A DNA stretch of 36,703 nt from an uncultured Oscillospiraceae bacterium. Lineage in GTDB: Bacteria > Bacillota > Clostridia > Oscillospirales > Oscillospiraceae. The position numbers and the translations under genes are program-made. The stretch lies in assembly GCA_910587785.1 (NCBI GenBank), contig CAJUOA010000019.1:1-36703 (forward strand), in the 5' to 3' direction. The notes under the pieces are model-generated. The model did not search any database and was not told the DNA's origin. It was given only the letters and a program-made list of their open reading frames with translations. Shown here piece after piece: positions 23,096 through 31,400 of the stretch (position 1 is the stretch's first letter; each line of letters starts with the position of its first letter).

Positions 23096-24751
23096 ATGAC
23101 AAGCGATCCCCTGAAGCTGGGCCCCCAGAACGCCCCCCACCGGGCCCTCTACCACGCCCTGGGCCTCACGGAGGAGGAGATATCCCGCCCCCTGGTGGGC
23201 GTTGTGAGTTCCTACAACGAGATCGTCCCCGGGCACATGAATATCGACAAGATCGTGGACGCGGTAAAGCTGGGCGTGGCGATGGCGGGGGGGACCCCCA
23301 TCGTCTTCCCGGCCATTGCGGTCTGCGACGGCATCGCCATGGGCCACCGGGGCATGAAGTACTCCCTGGTGACCCGGGACCTCATCGCCGATTCCACCGA
23401 GGCCATGGCCCTGGCCCACGGCTTCGACGCCCTGGTGATGGTCCCCAACTGCGACAAGAACGTGCCGGGTCTCCTCATGGCGGCGGCGCGGCTGAACCTG
23501 CCCACGGTGTTCGTCAGCGGCGGGCCCATGCTGGCCGGGCACATCGACGGCGGCAAGACCAGCTTCTCCACCATCTCCGAGGCGGTGGGCAAGTTCAACG
23601 CCGGGACCATGAGTGAGGAGAAGCTCCGGGAGTACGAGTGCAAGACCTGTCCCACCTGCGGCTCCTGTTCGGGGATGTACACGGCCAACTCCATGAACTG
23701 CCTGACCGAGGCGCTGGGCATGGGCCTGCGGGGCAACGGGACCATCCCCGCCGTGTACTCCAGCCGCATCGAGCTTGCCAAGCACGCGGGCATGGCGGTG
23801 ATGGAGCTCATCAAGCGGGACATCCGGCCCCGGGATATTATGACCGAGGCGGCGTTCCGCAACGCGCTCACTGTGGACATGGCGCTGGGGTGCTCCACCA
23901 ACAGTATGCTCCACCTGCCCGCCATTGCCCACGAGTGCGGGATTGAGATCAACCTGGATATCGCCAACGCCATCAGCGCAAAGACGCCCAACCTCTGCCA
24001 CCTGGCCCCCGCGGGACGGACCTACGTGGAGGAGCTGGACGAGGCAGGGGGCGTATATGCGGTGATGCACGAGCTTGCCAAGAGGGACCTGCTGGACCTC
24101 AACTGCCTTACGGTTACCACCAAGACCGTTGGGGAGAACATCGCCGGATGCGAGAATCAGGACCCGGAGGTCATCCGGCCCATTGAGGATCCCTACAGCG
24201 AGACCGGCGGCATCGCTGTGCTCCGGGGGAACCTGGCTCCCGACGGCAGTGTGGTAAAGCGGTCCGCCGTTGCGCCGGAGATGCTCTTCCACGAGGGGCC
24301 TGCACGGGTCTTCGAGTGCGAGGAGGACGCCCAGGCGGCCATCAACGCCGGGAAGATCAACCCTGGCGACGTGGTGGTCATCCGCTATGAGGGGCCCAAG
24401 GGCGGTCCGGGGATGCGTGAGATGCTCAATCCCACCAGCGCCATCATGGGCATGGGACTGGGCTCCAGCGTGGCGCTCATCACGGACGGGCGGTTCTCCG
24501 GGGCGACCCGGGGGGCGTGTATCGGCCATGTGTCGCCGGAGGCGGCAAGCGGCGGGGCCATCGGCGTGGTGGAGGAGGGGGATATCATCTCCATCGACAT
24601 CCCCGCCGGGAAGCTGGAGCTGAAGGTCGAACCCGAGGTGCTGGCAGAGCGTATGAAGCATTTTGTCCCCAAGAAGAAGGAGCTGACGGGCTATCTGAAG
24701 CGGTATGCGGCGCTGGTGTCCAGCGGGGCGTCGGGGGCGGTGCTGAACTGA
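23096..24751 (+). CDS. ilvD: Dihydroxy-acid dehydratase
   Basis: Fe-S enzyme that dehydrates dihydroxyisovalerate to 2-ketoisovalerate, the shared precursor of valine and leucine. It has 551 residues of the IlvD/Edd family. Cluster ligands are the Cys in VPNCDKNVPGLLM and the Cys-rich block CKTCPTCGSCSGMYTANSMN. The C-terminal signature ITDGRFSGATRGACIGHVSPEAASGG appears in two adjoining parts near residues 462-487. The ATG at 23096 follows AAGAAGG. Its TGA stop precedes the ATPase start by one base. Confidence 0.97.
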   Translation: MTSDPLKLGPQNAPHRALYHALGLTEEEISRPLVGVVSSYNEIVPGHMNIDKIVDAVKLGVAMAGGTPIVFPAIAVCDGIAMGHRGMKYSLVTRDLIADSTEAMALAHGFDALVMVPNCDKNVPGLLMAAARLNLPTVFVSGGPMLAGHIDGGKTSFSTISEAVGKFNAGTMSEEKLREYECKTCPTCGSCSGMYTANSMNCLTEALGMGLRGNGTIPAVYSSRIELAKHAGMAVMELIKRDIRPRDIMTEAAFRNALTVDMALGCSTNSMLHLPAIAHECGIEINLDIANAISAKTPNLCHLAPAGRTYVEELDEAGGVYAVMHELAKRDLLDLNCLTVTTKTVGENIAGCENQDPEVIRPIEDPYSETGGIAVLRGNLAPDGSVVKRSAVAPEMLFHEGPARVFECEEDAQAAINAGKINPGDVVVIRYEGPKGGPGMREMLNPTSAIMGMGLGSSVALITDGRFSGATRGACIGHVSPEAASGGAIGVVEEGDIISIDIPAGKLELKVEPEVLAERMKHFVPKKKELTGYLKRYAALVSSGASGAVLN

Positions 24752-24752
24752 T

Positions 24753-25943
24753 ATGACGTTGAAGGAATTGAGCTCCCGGCTATACAGCCTGGCGGTATTT
24801 CGCGGGCTGCTGCGGGACCCGGTGATGGAGGCGCTGGCGCGGTGTGTGCGGGACTGTGCGGACCTGAGCAACTGGGACGCGCTGGGGTCCTATGGGGAAT
24901 TTGTCTCCCGGCTCTACCGGGCCGGAGGGGACCTGGGGCGGCATATCCAGAGGGCTGTGGAGCAGGATGAGAACGTGTGCATCCGGGCGGCGGGCCGTGG
25001 AGAGGCCCTGCCGGAGTATCTGGTGCGGACGGCGGCGGAGGAGCTGAGGACTCTGCAAGCGGCGGCGGAATTGACGCCGGAGACGCTGGCACTGCCGCTT
25101 CTGAGGAGCGATTCTGAATACCTGCCCTGGTTCGGGACCACGGAGGTGGACCTTGCGGCGCTGTACCGGGAGCGGCTGGAGAATGTGGGCCGCTACGGCT
25201 GGGGGATGTACGCCCGGCACCATATGTTCTACCTGGATGAAGGGGGGCATGTGGTCCCGGTGCGGCATCCGGATGAGACGAGGCTGACCGAGCTGGTGGA
25301 CTACCGGCGGGAGCAGGCGCTGATTCTGGACAATACGCGGGCACTGCTTGCGGGGCGTCCGGCGGCGAATGTGCTCCTCACCGGCGACGCGGGCACGGGG
25401 AAGAGCTCCACCATCAAGGCGGTGGTCAATGAGCTCTATCCCCAGGGGCTGCGGATCATTGAGGTGCGCAAGGAGCTTTTGCGCTCCATCCCCGCGCTGC
25501 TGGACGAGCTGACGGACAATCCGCTGAAGTTCATATTGTTCATTGACGATCTGTCCTTTCAGAAGGGGGATGACCGGTACAGTGCATTGAAGGCGGTGCT
25601 GGAGGGGTCGGTGTCGGCGAAGAGCCGGAATGTGGCCATTTATGCTACCAGCAACCGGCGGCATCTGGTACGGGAGACGTTCTCTGACCGGGAGGGGGAC
25701 GATGTCCACCGGGGGGAGACGATGCAGGAGATGATTTCGCTGTCGGAGCGGTTCGGACTGCATGTGACGTTCCAGAAGCCCAATAAGGAGACGTATCTGG
25801 AGATCGTCCGGCGCTTGGCGGAAGCCCGGGGGGCGCAATTGGAAACTGGTACGCTGGAGGCGCTTGCGGAGCGGTTTGCGCTGGAGCGCGGCGGGCGTTC
25901 CGCAAGGGCGGCGAAGCAGTTTGTGGACAGTCTGCTGAGATAG
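24753..25943 (+). CDS. DUF815-type AAA+ ATPase
   Basis: A 396-residue P-loop ATPase. The N-terminal 190 residues are helical and not recognised. The ATPase part has Walker A GDAGTGKSS (211-219), Walker B ILFIDDLSF (261-269), sensor-like ATSNRRHLVRE and a C-terminal helical lid (RGGRSARAAKQFVDSL). This fits the DUF815 family of predicted AAA+ ATPases, whose function is unknown. The ATG lies one base after the ilvD stop, so it is translationally coupled and last in the leu-ilv operon. Codon choice becomes less GC-biased than in the ilv genes. A strong hairpin follows. Confidence 0.85.
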   Translation: MTLKELSSRLYSLAVFRGLLRDPVMEALARCVRDCADLSNWDALGSYGEFVSRLYRAGGDLGRHIQRAVEQDENVCIRAAGRGEALPEYLVRTAAEELRTLQAAAELTPETLALPLLRSDSEYLPWFGTTEVDLAALYRERLENVGRYGWGMYARHHMFYLDEGGHVVPVRHPDETRLTELVDYRREQALILDNTRALLAGRPAANVLLTGDAGTGKSSTIKAVVNELYPQGLRIIEVRKELLRSIPALLDELTDNPLKFILFIDDLSFQKGDDRYSALKAVLEGSVSAKSRNVAIYATSNRRHLVRETFSDREGDDVHRGETMQEMISLSERFGLHVTFQKPNKETYLEIVRRLAEARGAQLETGTLEALAERFALERGGRSARAAKQFVDSLLR

Positions 25944-25950
25944 AGTAGAG

Positions 25951-25982
25951 CAAGGGCGGGCCCTTTGAGGGGCCCGCCCTTG
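25951..25982 (+). terminator. Hairpin ending the leu-ilv operon
   Basis: A 13-bp perfect stem (CAAGGGCGGGCCC with GGGCCCGCCCTTG) and six-base loop, eight bp after the last stop codon. The following sequence is GCAATTATTT, a weak T tract. Confidence 0.7.
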
Positions 25983-26082
25983 GCAATTATTTGGGAAGGT
26001 TTTGGCTGAGGAATATCCCGCCCCGGTGGGGGGCTCACAACGCAGGGGCCGAAGGGCGGCAGCGCAGTAGCATCGGGAGAAA

Positions 26083-26288
26083 GGGGCGGATGATATCCGC
26101 CCCTACGAAGGTGGTGCGCCGTATTGCAGGGCAGTATCGTCCGCACCGTGCCGGTGGCCCGGTAGTCTCTCAAAAGAATCGTGCTTCTCGGAGGCGAACC
26201 CAACGATGAAGACCGAAGGGCCAGGGAGTGGTTCCAGCGATCTGAGCGGCATCGGCCCAGGGAAGAAATTGGGAAAACCCAGACTACC
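26083..26288 (+). ncRNA. Candidate structured RNA or folded dispersed repeat
   Basis: In the 459-bp gap with no gene (25984-26442) I see a series of stems. They are GGGGCGGAT/ATCCGCCCC (26083-26103); GGTGCG plus GTATTGC with partners (26113-26147); and a closed domain bounded by GGTAGTCT (26161-26168) and AGACTACC (26281-26288). Inside the domain are ATCGT/ACGAT stacked on GCTTC/GAGGC (26178-26207), GGGCC/GGCCC (26218-26258) and TGGG-AAAA-CCCA (26270-26281). Several pairs are G-U on the plus strand but would be A-C on the minus strand, which favours a plus-strand RNA. A terminator follows at 26333. I do not recognise a known RNA family. Confidence 0.4.
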
Positions 26289-26332
26289 AGGTCGTAGCGA
26301 AAAATAAAAAACCCCCGTAATCAAGGAAGATT

Positions 26333-26364
26333 CTTAAGAAACTACGTTTCTTAAGCGGTTTTTT
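26333..26364 (+). terminator. Intrinsic terminator after the folded intergenic region
   Basis: A 10-bp perfect AT-rich stem CTTAAGAAAC/GTTTCTTAAG with loop TAC, then CGGTTTTTT. It is oriented for a plus-strand transcript, although no plus-strand gene ends nearby except the operon 390 bp upstream. Confidence 0.75.
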
Positions 26365-26421
26365 GGTGACTTTTTGTCCGAACAAAAAGTCACCGGGGGT
26401 CCGGGGGCGCGAAGCCCCCGG
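26365..26421. repeat. Two adjacent palindromes (intergenic hairpins)
   Basis: GGTGACTTTTTGT/ACAAAAAGTCACC is a 13-bp perfect stem with loop CCGA (26365-26394). CCGGGGGC/GCCCCCGG is an 8-bp stem with loop GCGAA (26401-26421). They lie 22 bp past the end of the glycosyltransferase gene and resemble in style the A/T-rich hairpin at 21003. They are probably members of a dispersed palindromic repeat family and may serve as 3' ends. Confidence 0.65.
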
Positions 26422-26442
26422 GGCCTCCGTGATAGCAGCACC

Positions 26443-27459
26443 TCAGTTAAAGCCAAAAATTTTCTGACTGATCCGGTAGCCTCCGATAGCGATCTGCCGT
26501 CCCAGGGGTCCCGGGAGGTTCAGGAAGGTGCCAAAGAGCCCGTGGCGGAGCTTCCCATAGACCCAGGGGTGGTGCTCCCGGATGCCGGCCCAGAGCTGAC
26601 GTTTTTTCTCCCGGTGCTCGGGGGTGTTGGAGAGGGTGAGCATGACGGTAGAGATAGCGGTGACGATCTCCAGGTAGTTGAAGAGGTAGCGAGCCTGCCG
26701 CTTGTCGGCCACCTGCCGCAGGTCCACCTGCTCGAGCATCAGGCGGTTGACCCGGAGCTGCTGGTCGATGCGGCGGATCATGGTCTGCTCCTGGACGGAC
26801 TGGTCCTCCCGGCCGATGTAGTAGTGGTAGAGATCCACATCCAGGTAGTACATGGTCTCCACCGAGGCCAGGGGGACATAGGCAAAGAGGTTGTCCACAT
26901 AAAAGGTATGCTTAGGGAGCTCCAGACCGCTCTGGCGCAGGAGCTCCGTGCGGTAGATGAGGGCGTGCATGAGCAGGTACTGCCCTTTGCGGAAGCGGCC
27001 GGCGCCGTCCCAGCCCAGGACCCGGTCCCGGGGGAGGGCGCTGCCGTAGCGGATGACCTTCTTGTGGGTGACGCCCACTTTGTCATAGATGTAGTTGCTG
27101 ACGAGCAGGTCCACAGGCTTCTCCATCCGGGAGAAATCCCGCAGGACAGAGAGGATGCGCGCGAGGGCGTCCGTATCCACCCAGTCGTCGCTGTCCACCA
27201 CCTTGAAGTAGAGCCCCACGGCATTGCGGATGCCGGTCATCACCGCGCCGCCGTGGCCGGCGTTCTCCTGGTGGATGGCCCGGACGGCGGCGGGGTGGGC
27301 CTGCGCCAATTCATCGGCGATGGCGGCGGTGCCGTCTTTGGAGCCGTCGTCCACGATGAGGATCTCGATCTCCTCACCGCCGGTCAACAGCGTCTCCACA
27401 CAGTGGCGCATATAGTCCTGGGAGTTGTAGCAGGGTACCGCCACCGATAACAGTTTCAT
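26443..27459 (-). CDS. Family 2 glycosyltransferase
   Basis: A 338-residue GT-A fold transferase. It has the N-terminal nucleotide-sugar site VAVPCYNSQDYMRHC and VDDGSKDGT, and the DXD-like FKVVDSDDWVD near residue 90. A following YHYYIGREDQSV resembles the acceptor region of wall-polymer transferases. The C-terminal 130 residues are helical and not diagnostic. It has no membrane segment, so it acts at the cytoplasmic face. The ATG at 27459 has AAGGAGG upstream. It lies downstream of the sortase on the same strand but 149 bp away with a hairpin between, so it may be separately expressed. Substrate unknown; a role in surface glycans or adhesin modification is only suggested by position. Confidence 0.88.
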   Translation of the reverse strand: MKLLSVAVPCYNSQDYMRHCVETLLTGGEEIEILIVDDGSKDGTAAIADELAQAHPAAVRAIHQENAGHGGAVMTGIRNAVGLYFKVVDSDDWVDTDALARILSVLRDFSRMEKPVDLLVSNYIYDKVGVTHKKVIRYGSALPRDRVLGWDGAGRFRKGQYLLMHALIYRTELLRQSGLELPKHTFYVDNLFAYVPLASVETMYYLDVDLYHYYIGREDQSVQEQTMIRRIDQQLRVNRLMLEQVDLRQVADKRQARYLFNYLEIVTAISTVMLTLSNTPEHREKKRQLWAGIREHHPWVYGKLRHGLFGTFLNLPGPLGRQIAIGGYRISQKIFGFN

Positions 27460-27513
27460 TGAGGTGCCTCCTTATAGGTATTGGTGCGCTTGGTCAGACG
27501 GGCAGAAACGATA

Positions 27514-27552
27514 ATATGCCCAGGGGCGGGCAGGACCCGTCATTGGGCATAT
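27514..27552 (-). terminator. Imperfect stem-loop between sortase and glycosyltransferase
   Basis: Outer 9-bp stem ATATGCCCA/TGGGCATAT (27514-27522, 27544-27552) with an inner CGGG/CCCG pair. On the minus strand it is followed by TTATCGTTT, so it may partly end the adhesin-sortase transcript. Confidence 0.4.
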
Positions 27553-27608
27553 CGACAAAATGCGCGGGAACCTTAACCCTGTTTCCGGCCAAAATGCGGG
27601 AGGAGGCG

Positions 27609-28412
27609 TCACCCGGCGTCCGGCGTCTCAGGGCTGTCTGCCAGGACCGCATGGACGGTCCAGCGCCGGGCATAGCCGGTGCCGGTACAGGTGGAGAGGG
27701 TCAATATGGGGTCCGTCGCCTGGGGCGTGACGCCGGTGTCGATCACAGAGCCCTCCAGGCAGTCCTGAAGGAGGGCGTCCTCCCGGCCTTCCAGGTTTTT
27801 CTCGTATACGATGCCCATGGTGTCGGCCTCCCGGGCGGAAAAGACGTCGTAGCGGTACACGCCGCTGTCCAGGACCAGGTACACACTGGGGTGCTCCCGC
27901 AGAAACTCGGCGCTGCGATAGTCTTTCAGGGCGGTGAACATGGTGCCGTTTCGCATCCGGTGGCCGTAGACGAGGGTATGGAAGCCGGAAAAGTCCGCGC
28001 TTGCGCCGCAGTCCAGGAAGATCGCGCCGCAGGAGCTGTTCTCCCTGTCCCAGGTGTGGGCGAGGTAGTAGTCGTTGTCCGTCCCCTGGACCACGGGATA
28101 GGAGATCTCCGTGCCGGGGAGGGCGATCCAGCCCACTACATCGGGGTTCACCTCCCGCAGGGCCTGCAAGTCGATCTGCGCCAAGGTCTCCTCTGCGGAC
28201 AAGGGCGCTTCCGGAGCCTCTTGGGAGGGCTGGGCGCTCTCCGGCGTGGAGGCGGCGGGGAGCGCCCGGTCCGGGAGCCCCGCGATCTGCGCCGCCTGGG
28301 TGTTGCTCTGGGAGCTGGTCTGCTCCCCCTTCGTCTGCCGGACGATCAGGAACAGCCCTATGAGCACTACCGCCAGCAGGCACAGCTGTAATACACGCAG
28401 TCCACGTTTCAT
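27609..28412 (-). CDS. srtB: Class B sortase
   Basis: Membrane-anchored transpeptidase that cleaves a sorting signal and links the protein to the cell wall. It has 267 residues. One N-terminal membrane helix (VLQLCLLAVVLIGLFLIV) is followed by a Ser/Pro/Ala-rich linker (30-72). The sortase barrel has catalytic His151 in VYGHRM, Cys242 in TLSTCTGTG and Arg at 249/250 (YARRW). The long helical entry (LAQIDLQALREVNPDVVGWI) and TWDRENSSCGAIFLD are typical of class B. The ATG at 28412 has AAGGAGG upstream. It follows the large surface protein by 75 bp, so that protein is the obvious substrate. Confidence 0.94.
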   Translation of the reverse strand: MKRGLRVLQLCLLAVVLIGLFLIVRQTKGEQTSSQSNTQAAQIAGLPDRALPAASTPESAQPSQEAPEAPLSAEETLAQIDLQALREVNPDVVGWIALPGTEISYPVVQGTDNDYYLAHTWDRENSSCGAIFLDCGASADFSGFHTLVYGHRMRNGTMFTALKDYRSAEFLREHPSVYLVLDSGVYRYDVFSAREADTMGIVYEKNLEGREDALLQDCLEGSVIDTGVTPQATDPILTLSTCTGTGYARRWTVHAVLADSPETPDAG

Positions 28413-28435
28413 CTGGTTCCTCCTTACAGACAGCA

Positions 28436-28465
28436 GAGCCGGGGCCCGCTGTCGGGCCCCGGCTC
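28436..28465 (-). terminator. Strong intercistronic hairpin between adhesin and sortase
   Basis: A 13-bp perfect GC stem (GAGCCGGGGCCCG with CGGGCCCCGGCTC) and loop of four. No T run follows on the minus strand, so it more likely stabilises the adhesin mRNA or lowers sortase expression than fully terminates. Confidence 0.6.
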
Positions 28466-28487
28466 GCCGATTGGTTGTTATGGTTCT

Positions 28488-31400
28488 TTAGTTCTCCTGG
28501 GCCTCCTCCTGATTCTTCCGCGCAAGGATGGTGATAAACACCAACCCGGCTGCGGCCAGGAAGGTCATGGTGTACCAGATACCGGAGATGTCGCCCGTCT
28601 TGGGGACGTCAGGATTGGCCAGGGGCACTTCCTCCTCCGGGATCTCCATCAGCTCCTCAACAGGCTCCTCGGCCTCCGGCGCGTCGGTCAGAGGTACGCC
28701 GGCATCCGGGATCGTGACGTCCGGGACATCGGGGGTGGCGGGAGCGTTGGGGGGCGGCAGCTGGGACTGCACGGTGTCAGGGGGCGTGGGAGTGGGGTCG
28801 GGATCGGGATCCGGGGTCGGATCGGGATCAGGATCGGGGTCCGGAGTGGGGTCCGGATCGGGATCGGGGTCCGGGGTCGGATCGGGATCAGGGTCCGGAG
28901 TCGGGTCCGGAGTCGGGTCCGGATCGGGATCAGGGTCCGGAGTCGGATCGGGGGTCGGGGTCGGATCGGGGTCCGGATTTGTAACGATCTTGACGTTGAC
29001 AAAATCCGTCGTGACGGTCAGACCATCCTCAGACTTGTCAAGATTCAGGAACTCGTCAAAGGTCCCCTCCAAAGCGGCTCTATCTTCGTCCGTCAGCTTG
29101 TTGTAATCTTCTTCGTCCATGACGATATAGACATTGGTGTCCACCTCGTACCCCTCGGGGGCCGTAATCTCCTGAAGGTAGTAGACAATGTCCTTCATCA
29201 TGGCGTAGTCAATGTTCAGCTCGCCGCCCGTGGTCCAGATCGTGCTGGGGGTTGTCACAAATGTGTAGGAAATGTTTCCGTCGTCATCCGTGTTGGCTGT
29301 GCAGTACATCTTGACATCGGTCTCGGTACCATCTTCGTTCTTGACCTTGTCGATGTAGTACACCTGGAACTCGGTCTCGGAGCTGGTGATGGTCTCGCCG
29401 GTCTCCCCGTCCTTCTTGGTCAGGTTGAAGTCGATGTCCATGCGCTCCAGCTGGATAGAGCTGTACCAAGGCCACATGGTATCCTGCCAGTCGTTGCCGG
29501 TCAGCTCGCCGTCAATGTTCAGAGCCATCATCAGGCTGGTCCAGGTGGCTTGATCGACGCTCAGGCCGCCAGACAGAAGGGTCTGGAAATACTTATCCGT
29601 CTTTTCCCAGATTTCCTGGTGATCCATGTAGTAGTACAGTGCGTTCTGGTAGCCATTGTCGGTCCAGCTGTCGTTCTCATACTCCCACCGGTTGGTCTCG
29701 GTGTTGAAGTGTGCGCCTTTCAAGATCGCATCGATGTCGGCCTCATCGCCAAAAGCGAAGGAGAACAGCTGCTTATAGAACGTGTCGTATTTGACGGTCT
29801 CCAAGTGGGCGTCAACTACGAATTTCTCACCGCCCAGCGTGAACCACTTGTTGCCGCTGGTCGTGGTCTTGGTCAGCTGCTCCTGGGCGCTGGGGTTGTT
29901 CTTAATCAGTTCGTCCACTGTGGCGTAGCTGGTGCCATCCTTTGAATTGTAGTAATCCAGAAGATAGGCATTGAGCTTTTCAGCTATAGTCTCTCCTTCA
30001 TAGCCGTTCAGGAACTTCGTGATTTCAGACTCCCAGTAGCTGGGGTAGCCGGTAACGTTGCCATTGTCATCGTAATTCAGGCCCACACGGCCATCGCCCA
30101 GGATGTTGTTCTGATTCAGGGGATTTTTCGGGTCGGTCATACCGATTTTGTCGAACAAGTCCTGCATGGGGCCCGCCGTCATCGTGACATGGTAGTCGTG
30201 GACATCAACATACTCGTCAGGCAGAATCTGACCGTCGAAGCCCGTGACACCGTCGCTCATACCCAGATTATTGGGGTCGATCAGCCAGCGGCCGTCGGGC
30301 ATCTTGTAGCGCCGCTCGTACTCCTCGGGATCGTTCTCCCAGAGCTCCTTCAAACCAGCCATAAACTCGCCCATATCAGGCGTGGCCAAGGTGAAGCTAC
30401 CAGACTGGTACTTGTAGGTGTGCTTGGAGTCGCTGGTGAGATACAGCTCGAACTTCTTCACATCACCAGGTTCCAGGACGTCCGCGCCTATACGGCGGTC
30501 GAATTCGGCCTTCAGGTCAGCGATAGCCTTGTCATAGGCAGCCTTGTCATTGGCGTACTTCGCCTCGATCTCGGCCTTATTGGCGTTGTACTCCTCCAGA
30601 GCTTCCGCATAAGCGGCCTCGGCCTCAGCCTTAGCGGTATTGTAGGCGTCCAGAGCGCTCTGGTACTTCTCCATCTCGGCCAGGTATGCCTGGTACTCGG
30701 GAGAATCCACACCGTGCTCCTTCTCGAACTGCTCCTGGGCGGCTTCGTACTCAGCCAGCTGGGCTTGGTACTCGGTGAACTTGTCGGCGTAGCCTGCCAG
30801 AGCCTCTTCGTAGGCCTTGTAGGCGTCGGAAGACTTGTCGACCTCGTACTCGGGAGCGGGCTGCTTCAGGACAGGCGTTCCATTGTTGGTGCCGTCAGGC
30901 CATTTGACGGTAATACCACAACCGTAGTACAGCATCGTGTCGGGGTCGCCAAAATTAGCGTACATATGGCCATCAGCTTTCCACTTGGACCAGTTGTCCA
31001 TGACCCAGTCCACCATGGCCTGGTCATACATATACGCCGCAGACTCTTTGACGAAGGGGTCATCCTTAGACAGCCCAGTCTTCTCAGCGATGATAGCCGC
31101 ATAGTCGAAGTTCTGGTCGGGCTCGCCCTCAGGATCCCGTGCCACGTTAGTCACGATGTCCTCATAGGCAATGTCCAAGTTCTCGTCTAGGTCTTCGGGC
31201 TTGCCTGGCTCTACGGGAGCAACCGGCTCCTCAGGCTTCACTGGGGCATCCGGTGCCACAGGCTTCTCAGGCTCCACGGGGGCCTCGCCGATGTCTTCCA
31301 GTACGGGTTCTTTGCCAACGTCACCCATCACAGGCTCTTCGATCTTGTTCTTGGCGTCCTCCAGCTCCTGCTTGCCGGTCTCGGCATACTTGCCCAGGAG

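Noticed and set aside
26040..26330. Short reading frames across the folded intergenic region on both strands.
   Set aside because: They carry no ribosome sites or recognisable motifs, and the nested stems explain the sequence better.
28528..29106. Plus-strand frame with Gly-Ser-Val repeats opposite the adhesin stalk.
   Set aside because: It is the complement of the Asp-Pro repeat; no ribosome site, and the minus-strand protein has a complete wall-anchor architecture.
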